A DNA stretch of 5,590 nucleotides from Candidatus Equinaster intestinalis (GTDB lineage Bacteria > Bacillota_A > Clostridia > Oscillospirales > Acutalibacteraceae): assembly GCA_018065375.1 (NCBI GenBank), contig JAGHTJ010000126.1:1-5590 (forward strand), given 5' to 3'. The number at the start of each line of letters is the position of its first letter. The first letter of the stretch is position 1. The notes under the pieces are model-generated. The model saw only the letters and a program-made list of their open reading frames with translations. It had not been told where the DNA came from and ran no database searches. Position numbers and translations under genes: made by a program. Shown in pieces: positions 1-5,590 of the stretch.

Positions 1-445
1 CGGTAATGCCGTCCCCTTCTATTATGCGGGAAAGCCGCAGACCTTCTGGGGCAATAACGCCCACTGTTTTATCGCAGAGCTTATCGGCGCCGCTTTCAAA
101 AAGTGTTGGCGCATCGAGTAAAATTCGCTCGCCGGTGTCTTTTTCGATTAAATTTTTTATATCCTCGGTAATAAAGGGAAGCAGGGTGCTATTCAGCTTT
201 TCGGTGTTTTCGCGCGAAGAAAAAGCAATTTCCGCCATTTTTTTGCGGTTTAATTCTCCGCTTTCGTTAAGAATTTCATCACCGAAAACGCGGCAGAGCA
301 TATTTAATGCCGCCGAGCCCTTTTTTACCGTTTCGCGGGCAATTTTATCGCAATCCAAAATCGTAAAACCGTATTTTAAAGCAATCTCCTGCGCCGTAGT
401 TTTGCCGGCGCCGGTTTGTCCGGTAAGTCCTAAAATAAATTTCAT
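1..445 (-). CDS. coaE: Dephospho-CoA kinase, C-terminus cut off by the window edge
   Basis: Catalyses the last step of coenzyme A synthesis in the cytoplasm, ATP-dependent phosphorylation of the ribose 3'-OH of dephospho-CoA. The 148 visible residues of about 200 start MKFILGLTGQTGAGKTT, a P-loop with Walker A G9-x4-G14-K15-T16. D31-C-D33 followed by KIAR is the CoaE substrate motif (usually DxDxIAR), and LLDAPTLFESG (109-119) is the conserved DxPxLFE segment. The lid segment near residues 137-148 reads RLSRIIEGDGIT. Most homologues have RD where this has G144-D145, so an expected arginine appears replaced. The ATG overlaps the sua5 stop as ATGA (442-445), with a modest AAGG Shine-Dalgarno at 459-456, 10 nt upstream and inside sua5. 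It is the last visible gene of the leftward operon. The family call is firm. The missing part includes the end of the lid and the C-terminal helices. Confidence 0.95.
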   Translation of the reverse strand, partial: MKFILGLTGQTGAGKTTAQEIALKYGFTILDCDKIARETVKKGSAALNMLCRVFGDEILNESGELNRKKMAEIAFSSRENTEKLNSTLLPFITEDIKNLIEKDTGERILLDAPTLFESGADKLCDKTVGVIAPEGLRLSRIIEGDGIT

Positions 446-1449
446 AGCTTTATTACCTTAAATGCCGCCGCACGTATGAGACGGTTATATACGGCAAGCC
501 CTATGCCGCTCTTGCTCGGAGCGTGAACATAAGCCGCCTGATAGTCCTTTTTATCAATATCACGCAGAATTGCAAAAATATCGTGGGCAAGGGTTGCCTC
601 GTCATTTTTACTGCCGTAAACGATAAAATCGGTTTTAATATCGGCATCCGAATCAAAACATACGGCAACGCAGTTTTCATTTTCGTTTACAAAATCGGCA
701 AACTTATCCGAGTCCGCTTCAACCAGATAAACATCGGTTTTCGGGGAATAATGCTTGTATTTCATACCCGGAGATGCAACCTTGGCATTGTTTTCGGGCT
801 CTGAAAGAACGGCGCTGTCGGTAATCAAATCGGGCAGGAATTTTTTAAGCTGTTCGGCAGTTACGGCACCCGGACGAAGCAGCCTCGGAGTTCCCACAAG
901 GGAAACCACGGTAGATTCAAGGCCAACGCTGCATTGTCCGCCCATAATAACGGCATCAATTTTGCCCTCCAAATCGGCAAGCACGTGTGAAGCGCAGGTC
1001 GGGCTCGGGTAGCCCGAAATATTTGCGCTCGGAGCGGCGAGGGGAATTCCCGCCTCCTTAATTATGGCGCGCGCAACCGGGTCGCTCGGCATACGCACGG
1101 CCACGGTATTGAGCCCACAGCTTACGCTTTCGCAGATTTTATCGTTTTTTGGAAGCACCATTGTAAGCGGTCCGGGCCAGAATTCTTTAGACAAAGTATA
1201 TGCAATTTCGGGAACTGACGAGGTTACCGTTTCAAGCTGTTCAATTTCCGCAATATGTACGATAAGCGGATTGTCCTGCGGTCTGCCCTTGGCTTTAAAA
1301 ACCTTTTTTATGGCTTCATCGCAGAAAGCGGAGGCGGCAAGACCGTAAACCGTTTCGGTGGGTATTGCTACCACACCGCCCTGATTTAAAATGCAGGCGG
1401 CGGTGTAAATACTGCTGTTGTATTTTAGATTGAGCCTCATCGTATGCAT
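442..1449 (-). CDS. sua5: L-threonylcarbamoyladenylate synthase, two-domain Sua5/YwlC type
   Basis: Makes threonylcarbamoyl-AMP from threonine, bicarbonate and ATP. TsaB/TsaD/TsaE then transfer the group to A37 of ANN-decoding tRNAs (t6A). The 335-residue product has an N-terminal YrdC domain (about 12-205) with PTETVYGLAA (30-39), KGRPQDNPL (54-62), PSANISG (140-146), GLEST (176-180) and RPGAVT (192-197). The interdomain linker SPGMKYKHYSP (226-236) is typical of the long Sua5 form, and the C-terminal Sua5 domain ends in GIGLAVYNRLIRAA (315-328). Full Sua5 proteins are about 330-350 residues, so it looks complete. The first ATG (1449) is preferred over the ATG at 1440. A GAGGG Shine-Dalgarno lies 7 nt upstream of the first and would be 16 nt from the second. 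The start overlaps the prfA stop as TAATG. YrdC-only TsaC is excluded by length and the C-terminal domain. Confidence 0.97.
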   Translation of the reverse strand: MHTMRLNLKYNSSIYTAACILNQGGVVAIPTETVYGLAASAFCDEAIKKVFKAKGRPQDNPLIVHIAEIEQLETVTSSVPEIAYTLSKEFWPGPLTMVLPKNDKICESVSCGLNTVAVRMPSDPVARAIIKEAGIPLAAPSANISGYPSPTCASHVLADLEGKIDAVIMGGQCSVGLESTVVSLVGTPRLLRPGAVTAEQLKKFLPDLITDSAVLSEPENNAKVASPGMKYKHYSPKTDVYLVEADSDKFADFVNENENCVAVCFDSDADIKTDFIVYGSKNDEATLAHDIFAILRDIDKKDYQAAYVHAPSKSGIGLAVYNRLIRAAAFKVIKL

Positions 1450-2516
1450 TATTCTGCCCTCAACATTTCTGCACGATAATAGGTGATAAGAGCATCAATT
1501 ATTTCGTCCAAATCACCGTTTAATATCTGCTCGATTTTATATAACGTAAGACCGATTCTATGGTCGGAAACTCTGCCTTGAGGATAATTGTAGGTGCGGA
1601 TTCTTTCGCTTCGGTCACCGGTGCCTACCTGTGCCTTGCGGTCGGAAGCGATGGCATCGTTTTGCTTTTGCTGCATCATTTCGTAAAGGCGTGAACGCAG
1701 AACCTTCATTGCCTTATCCTTGTTTTTGTATTGGCTTCTTTCGTCCTGACATTCAACCACAAGACCTGTCGGCAGATGAGTAATACGAATTGCCGATTCG
1801 GTTTTGTTTACGTGCTGACCGCCCGCGCCGCCGCTTCGGTAGGTGTCTATCTGTAAATCGGCGGGGTTGATTTCGATTTCAACCTCCTCGGCTTCGGGGA
1901 GAACCGCAACCGTTACGGTAGAGGTATGAATACGGCCCTGGGTTTCGGTTTCAGGTACGCGCTGAACACGGTGAACGCCGCTTTCATATTTAAGGCGGGA
2001 ATAAGCACCCTCGCCCTCAATCATAAAGCTTACCTCTTTAAAGCCGCCGAGCTCGGTTTCGTTTGCATTGATAATTTCGATTTTCCAGCGTTTGCTCTCG
2101 GCGTACATTGAATACATACGCATAAGGCTTCCCGCAAAAAGTGCCGCTTCTTCGCCTCCGGCACCCCCGCGGATTTCCACGATAACGTTTTTATCGTCAT
2201 TGGGGTCCTGCGGCAGAAGAAGTATTTTGAGCTCCTCCGAAACGGTTTCGATTTTCGCCTTTGCCTCGGTCAGCTCTTCTTCTACAAGCTCCTTAAAATC
2301 TTTTTCGAGACCTCCCGCCTCAAGCAACTGTCTGGCTTCGGCCTCCGAATCCTTTGCCGCGCGGTATTCGCGGTATTTTTCAACTATCGGCGTGAGGCTT
2401 TTGTGCTCCTTCATAAGCTTTTTAAAAAGCTCGTTATCGGATACAACCTCCGGACGGGTAAGATCTTCGTTTATTTCTTCAAAACGTTTTTCAACCGATT
2501 CTAACTTGTCAAACAT
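1449..2516 (-). CDS. prfA: Peptide chain release factor 1 (RF1)
   Basis: Recognises UAA and UAG in the ribosomal A site and triggers hydrolysis of peptidyl-tRNA. The 355-residue product matches the family's usual length of about 355-360. An N-terminal alpha-helical domain (about 1-100) precedes the conserved [14 protein letters not shown] stretch (116-129). The stop-codon-reading tripeptide P188-E-T190 sits in [14 protein letters not shown]; a PxT motif marks RF1, whereas RF2 has SPF. The catalytic G232-G-Q234 lies in [15 protein letters not shown], and the glutamine is the residue methylated by PrmC. The C-terminal part has the expected [14 protein letters not shown] (307-320). The ATG directly follows the DUF951 stop (TAAATG), with an AGAGAGG Shine-Dalgarno about 8 nt upstream inside that gene. 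No frameshift or missing key residue is seen. prmC, often next to prfA in Firmicutes, is not adjacent here. Confidence 0.98.
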   Translation of the reverse strand: MFDKLESVEKRFEEINEDLTRPEVVSDNELFKKLMKEHKSLTPIVEKYREYRAAKDSEAEARQLLEAGGLEKDFKELVEEELTEAKAKIETVSEELKILLLPQDPNDDKNVIVEIRGGAGGEEAALFAGSLMRMYSMYAESKRWKIEIINANETELGGFKEVSFMIEGEGAYSRLKYESGVHRVQRVPETETQGRIHTSTVTVAVLPEAEEVEIEINPADLQIDTYRSGGAGGQHVNKTESAIRITHLPTGLVVECQDERSQYKNKDKAMKVLRSRLYEMMQQKQNDAIASDRKAQVGTGDRSERIRTYNYPQGRVSDHRIGLTLYKIEQILNGDLDEIIDALITYYRAEMLRAE

Positions 2517-2702
2517 TTAATTTTCCTCTCTGATAATCTTCTTTATACTTTTTTCGCATTTTTGGCGGGGGAGCATTATTTCGCGGCCGCATTTGATACA
2601 TTTGATTTTAAAATCCATACCGATTCGCGTAACACAAAAACGGTTTTCGCCGCAAGGGTGTGTTTTTTTCATAAGTAAGGTATCGCCTATGCGCACGTCC
2701 AC
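2517..2702 (-). CDS. DUF951 family small Cys-rich protein
   Basis: A 61-residue cytoplasmic protein of unknown function, recognised as DUF951 by its overall pattern. It has a VRIGDTLLMKKTHPCG start (3-18), a central RIGMDFKIKCIKCGR (26-40), then IMLPR (42-46) and a lysine-rich tail. C17 in HPCG and C35-x2-C38 suggest a small zinc ribbon; C23 and C49 are further cysteines that could take part. There is no signal peptide or membrane segment. The start is GTG at 2702. An in-frame stop lies at 2723-2721 and a near-perfect AGGAGGG sits 7 nt upstream, so no other start fits as well. It is the first gene of the leftward operon, behind a long structured leader, and its stop abuts the prfA start. Basic residues and the zinc ribbon would fit nucleic acid binding, but that is inference only. 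Confidence 0.9.
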   Translation of the reverse strand: MDVRIGDTLLMKKTHPCGENRFCVTRIGMDFKIKCIKCGREIMLPRQKCEKSIKKIIREEN

Positions 2703-2836
2703 AAAAATCCCTCCTATGTATCAGCATAACGAGAGTAATTCTGCCCGGTTTTTCGGGGGATTTTCCGTAATGCTGTTAAACTACGTTGACCTGCCGAAAA
2801 ATACGCCTTTTAAGGCAGAACACACTATTCCATTAT
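2703..2836 (-). promoter_or_regulatory. Long 5' leader of the DUF951-prfA operon with nested inverted repeats; candidate cis-regulatory RNA
   Basis: From the estimated transcription start near 2836 to the GTG start there are about 134 nt, long for a housekeeping operon. On the minus strand TTCTGCC (2820-2814) pairs perfectly with GGCAGAA (2745-2739). Inside that, TTTTTCGG (2801-2794) pairs perfectly with CCGAAAAA (2756-2749), and CGTA (2785-2782) can pair with TACG (2769-2766). Local alternatives exclude these: CTGCC (2818-2814) with GGCAG (2795-2791), GCCT/AGGC (2816-2813 with 2808-2805), and CCCG/CGGG (2757-2754 with 2747-2744). The last hairpin is not followed by a U-run, so it is not an intrinsic terminator. 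I do not recognise a known riboswitch consensus. The pairings are read from the sequence; a regulatory role is inference. Confidence 0.4.
2709..2715 (-). promoter_or_regulatory. Ribosome binding site fixing the GTG start of the DUF951 gene
   Basis: The minus strand reads AGGAGGG here, essentially a full anti-16S match. Seven nt separate AGGAGG from the GTG at 2702-2700. It justifies choosing a GTG over the internal ATG at codon 11. Confidence 0.9.
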
Positions 2837-2842
2837 TCTAAT

Positions 2843-2871
2843 ATTATACCCCAAAACAAAAATAAAGGCAA
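2843..2871 (-). promoter_or_regulatory. SigmaA-type promoter for the leftward DUF951-prfA-sua5-coaE operon
   Basis: The minus strand shows -35 TTGCCT (2871-2866), a 17-nt spacer and a consensus -10 TATAAT (2848-2843). Transcription should start near 2836. It is the only good promoter seen upstream of the four leftward genes, none of which has an intergenic gap of its own. Confidence 0.82.
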
Positions 2872-2878
2872 TATTTTC

Positions 2879-2907
2879 TTGATAAAATAGGCAAATGATG
2901 ATAAAAT
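2879..2907 (+). promoter_or_regulatory. SigmaA-type promoter for the rightward nuclease-ATPase operon
   Basis: -35 TTGATA (2879-2884), a 17-nt spacer and -10 TAAAAT (2902-2907), with an extended -10 TG at 2899-2900. Transcription should start near 2914, giving a leader of only about 23 nt. Its -35 box is separated by 7 nt (2872-2878) from the -35 box of the divergent leftward promoter. Confidence 0.8.
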
Positions 2908-2922
2908 TATATAAACAATGGT

Positions 2923-2930
2923 AGGTGAGG
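2923..2930 (+). promoter_or_regulatory. Ribosome binding site deciding the ATG start of the SbcD-like gene
   Basis: AGGTGAGG ends 6 nt before the ATG at 2937. The alternative in-frame GTG at 2925 lies inside this Shine-Dalgarno sequence, directly after an in-frame TAG (2922-2924), and has no ribosome site of its own, so the ATG is preferred. Confidence 0.85.
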
Positions 2931-2936
2931 TATTTT

Positions 2937-4061
2937 ATGAACCCGATAAAAATAATACATACCGCAGATTTGCATTTCGGCGCAGAGTTTGCATTTCTTA
3001 ATGAACGCCAAAAAAATCAGCGCAAAAGTGAGCTGTGGCTGACCTTTACGAAAATTATAGATAAGTGCATAAAAGAGGAGGCGGATTTTCTGCTTATTGC
3101 AGGAGATGTTTTCGATAGTAATGCCGCCGATTCCGCCCTTGCCGAAAGCTTTTTTAAGTGTATTGAGACCCTCCCCAAAACGCAGGTAATCGCCGTAACC
3201 GGAAATCACGACCCCTTTACCACCGATTCGCCATATTTGGGTTATCCCTTGCCGAAAAATTTTCATATAATCGGTTCGGAAAACGTAAAAATTGATTTTG
3301 ACGATAAAAACTGTTCGGTTTTCGGCAGTGCTTTTGTCGGTTGTTATAAGGAGCCGCAGTCTCTCTTTTCAGCGCCGATAGATAAAAGCCGCATAAATAT
3401 TGCAGTTATCCACGGCGATATAAACAGCGGCAGTAAATATAACTATATAAGCCGCGAATTTCTCGAAAACTCGGGCATGAACTATGTTGCCCTCGGCCAT
3501 ATCCATAAGTATACCGGAATTCAAAAGGCGGGCAGTACCTGCTACGCTTATCCGGGTTGCCCCGAGCCTCACGGCTTTGATGAGCTCGGAAAAAAGGGTG
3601 TAATAGTTGGTAATATTTCGCCCGAAAAGGCGGAGTTCGAGTTTGTTCCGATGTCGCAGAGAATTCATTACTGCGCTCATTTGGATATAAGCGGGGCTAT
3701 TTCAAATTCCGATATTGAAAACTCTATAGCCCAAAGCCTGTTTTACGAATTTGGTGAAGAATACGATAAAAACCTCTATGAAATCATTCTTGAGGGCGAA
3801 ACCGAAGAAAATTTCAGACCCGATGTTGCCGCCCTTTGCAGTCGCTTTAACGATAAGGTTTTCTTTATGAAAATAAAGGACAGAACCACCGTAAAAACGA
3901 ATTTCGAGCTTTTGAAAAAGGAAAAGAGCCTTAAGGGCGAGTTTGCAAGAATAATGCTCGAAAAAATCGAGGCAGAGCCGGAAAACGAAGAGCTCAAAAT
4001 GGTGCTTGATACGGGTCTTAAGGCATTTTTCGGGGAGGTAAAATACGATGAAGATAAATAA
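2937..4061 (+). CDS. SbcD/Mre11-like metallophosphoesterase nuclease (YhaO-like)
   Basis: Predicted Mn2+-dependent DNA nuclease, the catalytic subunit of an SbcCD-like (Mre11-Rad50-like) repair complex. From the ATG at 2937 it is 374 residues. The metallophosphoesterase domain (about 4-200) has every expected motif: D11-L-H13, G56-D-V-F-D60, G89-N-H-D92, H159-G-D161 and G187-H-I-H190. The roughly 180-residue C-terminal part is less conserved and Glu/Lys-rich at the end, where Mre11/SbcD proteins contact the coiled-coil ATPase. No signal peptide or membrane segment is seen. The next gene starts 14 nt before this stop, so the two are co-translated and probably form a complex. Length and partner resemble Bacillus YhaO (with YhaN) more than canonical SbcD. 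A nuclease role is firm by family; substrate and in vivo role are inferred. Confidence 0.93.
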   Translation: MNPIKIIHTADLHFGAEFAFLNERQKNQRKSELWLTFTKIIDKCIKEEADFLLIAGDVFDSNAADSALAESFFKCIETLPKTQVIAVTGNHDPFTTDSPYLGYPLPKNFHIIGSENVKIDFDDKNCSVFGSAFVGCYKEPQSLFSAPIDKSRINIAVIHGDINSGSKYNYISREFLENSGMNYVALGHIHKYTGIQKAGSTCYAYPGCPEPHGFDELGKKGVIVGNISPEKAEFEFVPMSQRIHYCAHLDISGAISNSDIENSIAQSLFYEFGEEYDKNLYEIILEGETEENFRPDVAALCSRFNDKVFFMKIKDRTTVKTNFELLKKEKSLKGEFARIMLEKIEAEPENEELKMVLDTGLKAFFGEVKYDEDK

Positions 4062-5590
4062 AATCAAAATAGCCTCGTTTGGAAAATTCAAGGATAAAGA
4101 AATAAACTTCCGTGACGGTTTTAACCTTGTTTACGGTGAAAACGAAATGGGCAAAACTACCGTTATGGAGTTTATCAAAATGATGTTTTACGGCAGTAAA
4201 AAGGTAAGTGATGCCGCGAATAATCCGCGAAAAAGGTATTTTCCGTGGAATAACGATAAAATGGCGGGAAGTATTGAATTTGAGCAGGCGGGAACCTTTT
4301 ACCGGCTCGACAGAGAGTTTCGCGCGAGCAATTCCACCGATAAAATAACACTGTGGAACCTTGATACGGGAGAATCGGAAAATATTTCGGGTGCAACCGA
4401 TATTGGGGCGAGGTTTTTCGGTCTCGGAGCAGGGGCATTTGAAAAGAGCCTTTTTATCGCAAACGATCCTTCTTTTTCCTCCGATGCGGCGGCAGACGGC
4501 GAGATAAACGCCAAGCTTTCAAGCCTTACGGCATCTTTTGAGGACGATACCTCTGCAGAGCAGGTGATTTCACGTGTAAGCGATGCGGCAAACCAGCTTT
4601 CCACCAAAACCGGCAGGGGAGGCAGTATTGCAAGGCTTGAAGCCGAGAGAGAACAGCTCATTGCGGCGCAGAGGAAAAATGAAGCGCTCTGCCGCGAGCG
4701 AGAGGCAATAGAAGAAGAAATAAATACGGTAAGAGCGGAGCTGGTAAAGGTTATCGAGGAGCGAAATGACTGCTTCGAGGGAATGAAGCTTGCCGAAAAA
4801 GCCGCACTTCGCGAAAAACTGCTCTGCTTTATAGCTGCGGCAGAAAATTACGAGAAAACCGAAGCCGGCATTAAAAATGCCGCCGGTGAAACGGTAACCC
4901 CAGAAATTATAGAAGAAGCATCGGGCAAGCTGGAGCTTCTTAAAAGATACGAGAGCGAAAATATAAATTCGCAGGAAGCGATAATAAGCCTCACCGATGA
5001 AATGGCGAAGCTTTCCTCATTTGATAACAGTACCGAAACCGCAGAGCTTGAAAATCAAAAGCAGACACTTTTGAGCGAGTTTGAAGCGGCGCAGGGAAAA
5101 ATCAAGGAGATCGAAATAGCGCTTATGTCGGCGCAAAACGAGAGGGAGAACATTAAACCGAAGCCGAATATAGTTTTAATAATAATCGGTTCTCTGCTGA
5201 TTCTTGGCGGTGTCGCGCTTGCGGTTGCCGTAATGCCGTATTTTGCGGGACTTTGCGCTGTAGGTGCGGCATTGGTTGCAATCGGAATTCTTAAAAAGAA
5301 AAAAGCCGATACCTCTATACTCGATAATAAAATTTCCGTCCTTGAAAGAGAAAAAGAGAACCTTGTAAACGAGCAAAACTCGGTAAGCGGAAAAATGCGG
5401 GAAATTTCGGAAAAATTAAGCAGGGCTTCGGTTGAAAGCAATACAAATGAGCGAATTATGGCGGCAAAACGCGAAGAAAACCTGCGCCGCCGGGAAAAAC
5501 AGCTTGAGGATATGGCAAAAACCGACTCCCTTCGCCGTGAGCTTTTAGATTTGCTCGTTCCCTTCGGATGTAAGGCGAGCACAAGCGGTG
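4048..5590 (+). CDS. SMC/Rad50-like AAA ATPase with a membrane hairpin in its coiled coil (YhaN-like), C-terminus cut off
   Basis: The first 514 residues of a larger protein, the predicted ATPase partner of the upstream nuclease. The N-terminal lobe (about 1-160) begins KIKIASFGKFKDKEINF and carries Walker A G30-E-N-E-M-G35-K36-T37, as in SMC/Rad50/RecN proteins. In F136-I-A-N139 an Asn stands where I would place the Q-loop glutamine. TGRGG (188-192) then leads into a Glu/Lys/Ala-rich coiled coil (about 193-370). Two hydrophobic stretches, about 375-395 and 399-415, form a short-looped hairpin flanked by KPKPN and KKKK, after which the coil resumes (about 425 to the edge). Positive charges on both sides place both coil arms in the cytoplasm. 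No CxxC zinc hook is visible. Walker B and the signature motif lie beyond the window. The start ATG has GGAGG 9 nt upstream and overlaps the nuclease gene by 14 nt. Gene order and the hairpin support a YhaN-type protein over classical SbcC. Confidence 0.9.
   Translation, partial: MKINKIKIASFGKFKDKEINFRDGFNLVYGENEMGKTTVMEFIKMMFYGSKKVSDAANNPRKRYFPWNNDKMAGSIEFEQAGTFYRLDREFRASNSTDKITLWNLDTGESENISGATDIGARFFGLGAGAFEKSLFIANDPSFSSDAAADGEINAKLSSLTASFEDDTSAEQVISRVSDAANQLSTKTGRGGSIARLEAEREQLIAAQRKNEALCREREAIEEEINTVRAELVKVIEERNDCFEGMKLAEKAALREKLLCFIAAAENYEKTEAGIKNAAGETVTPEIIEEASGKLELLKRYESENINSQEAIISLTDEMAKLSSFDNSTETAELENQKQTLLSEFEAAQGKIKEIEIALMSAQNERENIKPKPNIVLIIIGSLLILGGVALAVAVMPYFAGLCAVGAALVAIGILKKKKADTSILDNKISVLEREKENLVNEQNSVSGKMREISEKLSRASVESNTNERIMAAKREENLRRREKQLEDMAKTDSLRRELLDLLVPFGCKASTSG

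Noticed and set aside
6..461. Plus-strand open frame of 151 codons
   Set aside because: It is antisense to coaE, which has clear Walker A and DxPxLFE motifs. The plus-strand product is Ser/Ile-rich with no recognisable domain.
2068..2520. Plus-strand open frame of 150 codons
   Set aside because: Antisense to the N-terminal region of prfA. The Ser-rich translation is typical of a shadow of Glu/Lys-rich coding sequence.
2744..2757. CCCG/CGGG hairpin considered as an intrinsic terminator
   Set aside because: The stem is only 4 bp. On the minus strand it is followed by GCAGAATTACTC and on the plus strand by GGATTTTCC, so neither side has a proper U-run.
2805..2816. GCCTTTTAAGGC palindrome considered as an operator or a transposon end
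   Set aside because: It is a single short palindrome with no second copy or target-site duplication in view. It is better explained as part of the leader's alternative pairings.
2593..2841. Plus-strand open frame of 82 codons across the leader region
   Set aside because: It overlaps the DUF951 gene and the leftward leader, has no good upstream Shine-Dalgarno sequence, and its translation resembles nothing I know.
2925..2936. GTG at 2925 as the start of the nuclease gene, adding four residues
   Set aside because: The GTG lies inside the AGGTGAGG Shine-Dalgarno sequence that is ideally spaced for the ATG at 2937, and the product from that ATG begins with the expected short strand before D11-L-H13.
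2907..3266. Minus-strand open frame of 119 codons beginning inside the nuclease gene and ending in the intergenic region
   Set aside because: It lies opposite the D11, GDxFD and GNHD motifs of the nuclease and runs back over the rightward gene's ribosome site. It has no recognised domain.
4299..4661. Minus-strand open frame of 120 codons
   Set aside because: Antisense to the N-lobe of the ATPase, with no family resemblance or ribosome site.
5055..5582. Minus-strand open frame of 175 codons
   Set aside because: Antisense to the coiled-coil and membrane-hairpin part of the ATPase, which continues in frame with the SMC-like N-lobe. The hydrophobic, Ser/Arg-rich translation reflects the complement of that region.

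Overview
The window looks like ordinary chromosome from a low-to-mid GC Gram-positive bacterium. The likely source is Clostridia/Eubacteriales, possibly an uncultured gut Oscillospiraceae-type lineage. This rests on strong AGGAGG-type ribosome binding sites, sigmaA-type promoters, the DUF951 gene (a family I know mainly from Firmicutes), the two-domain Sua5 enzyme, and a YhaO/YhaN-like gene pair. The taxonomic call is inference; no rRNA is present. I see no tRNA, insertion sequence, prophage or CRISPR array.

Left part (1-2702, minus strand): a tightly packed operon read leftwards, in the order DUF951 small Cys-rich protein, prfA (release factor 1), sua5 (threonylcarbamoyl-AMP synthase for tRNA t6A) and coaE (dephospho-CoA kinase, running off the left edge). 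The junctions are TAAATG (stop abuts start), TAATG (1-nt overlap) and ATGA (4-nt overlap). Each start has a Shine-Dalgarno sequence inside the preceding gene, so translational coupling is likely. Two products serve translation and one serves cofactor synthesis.

Middle (2703-2936): the only real intergenic region, 234 nt. It holds two back-to-back sigmaA-type promoters whose -35 boxes are 7 nt apart. The leftward one (TTGCCT-17-TATAAT) should give the DUF951-prfA operon a leader of about 134 nt. That leader contains nested inverted repeats and mutually exclusive local hairpins, so it may be a cis-regulatory RNA. The rightward one (TTGATA-17-TAAAAT with an extended -10 TG) gives a short leader for the repair genes.

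Right part (2937-5590, plus strand): an SbcD/Mre11-like metallophosphoesterase nuclease with all visible metal-binding motifs, overlapping by 14 nt an SMC/Rad50-like ATPase that runs off the right edge. The ATPase has an N-terminal Walker A lobe and a long coiled coil, and the coil is interrupted by a two-helix hydrophobic hairpin where a Rad50 would carry its zinc hook. The pair resembles Bacillus YhaO/YhaN and should form a membrane-attached SbcCD-like DNA-processing complex.

The points most worth a second look are this membrane-tethered SbcCD-like pair, the structured prfA-operon leader, an apparent Arg-to-Gly change in CoaE, and an Asn where the ATPase Q-loop glutamine would be expected.
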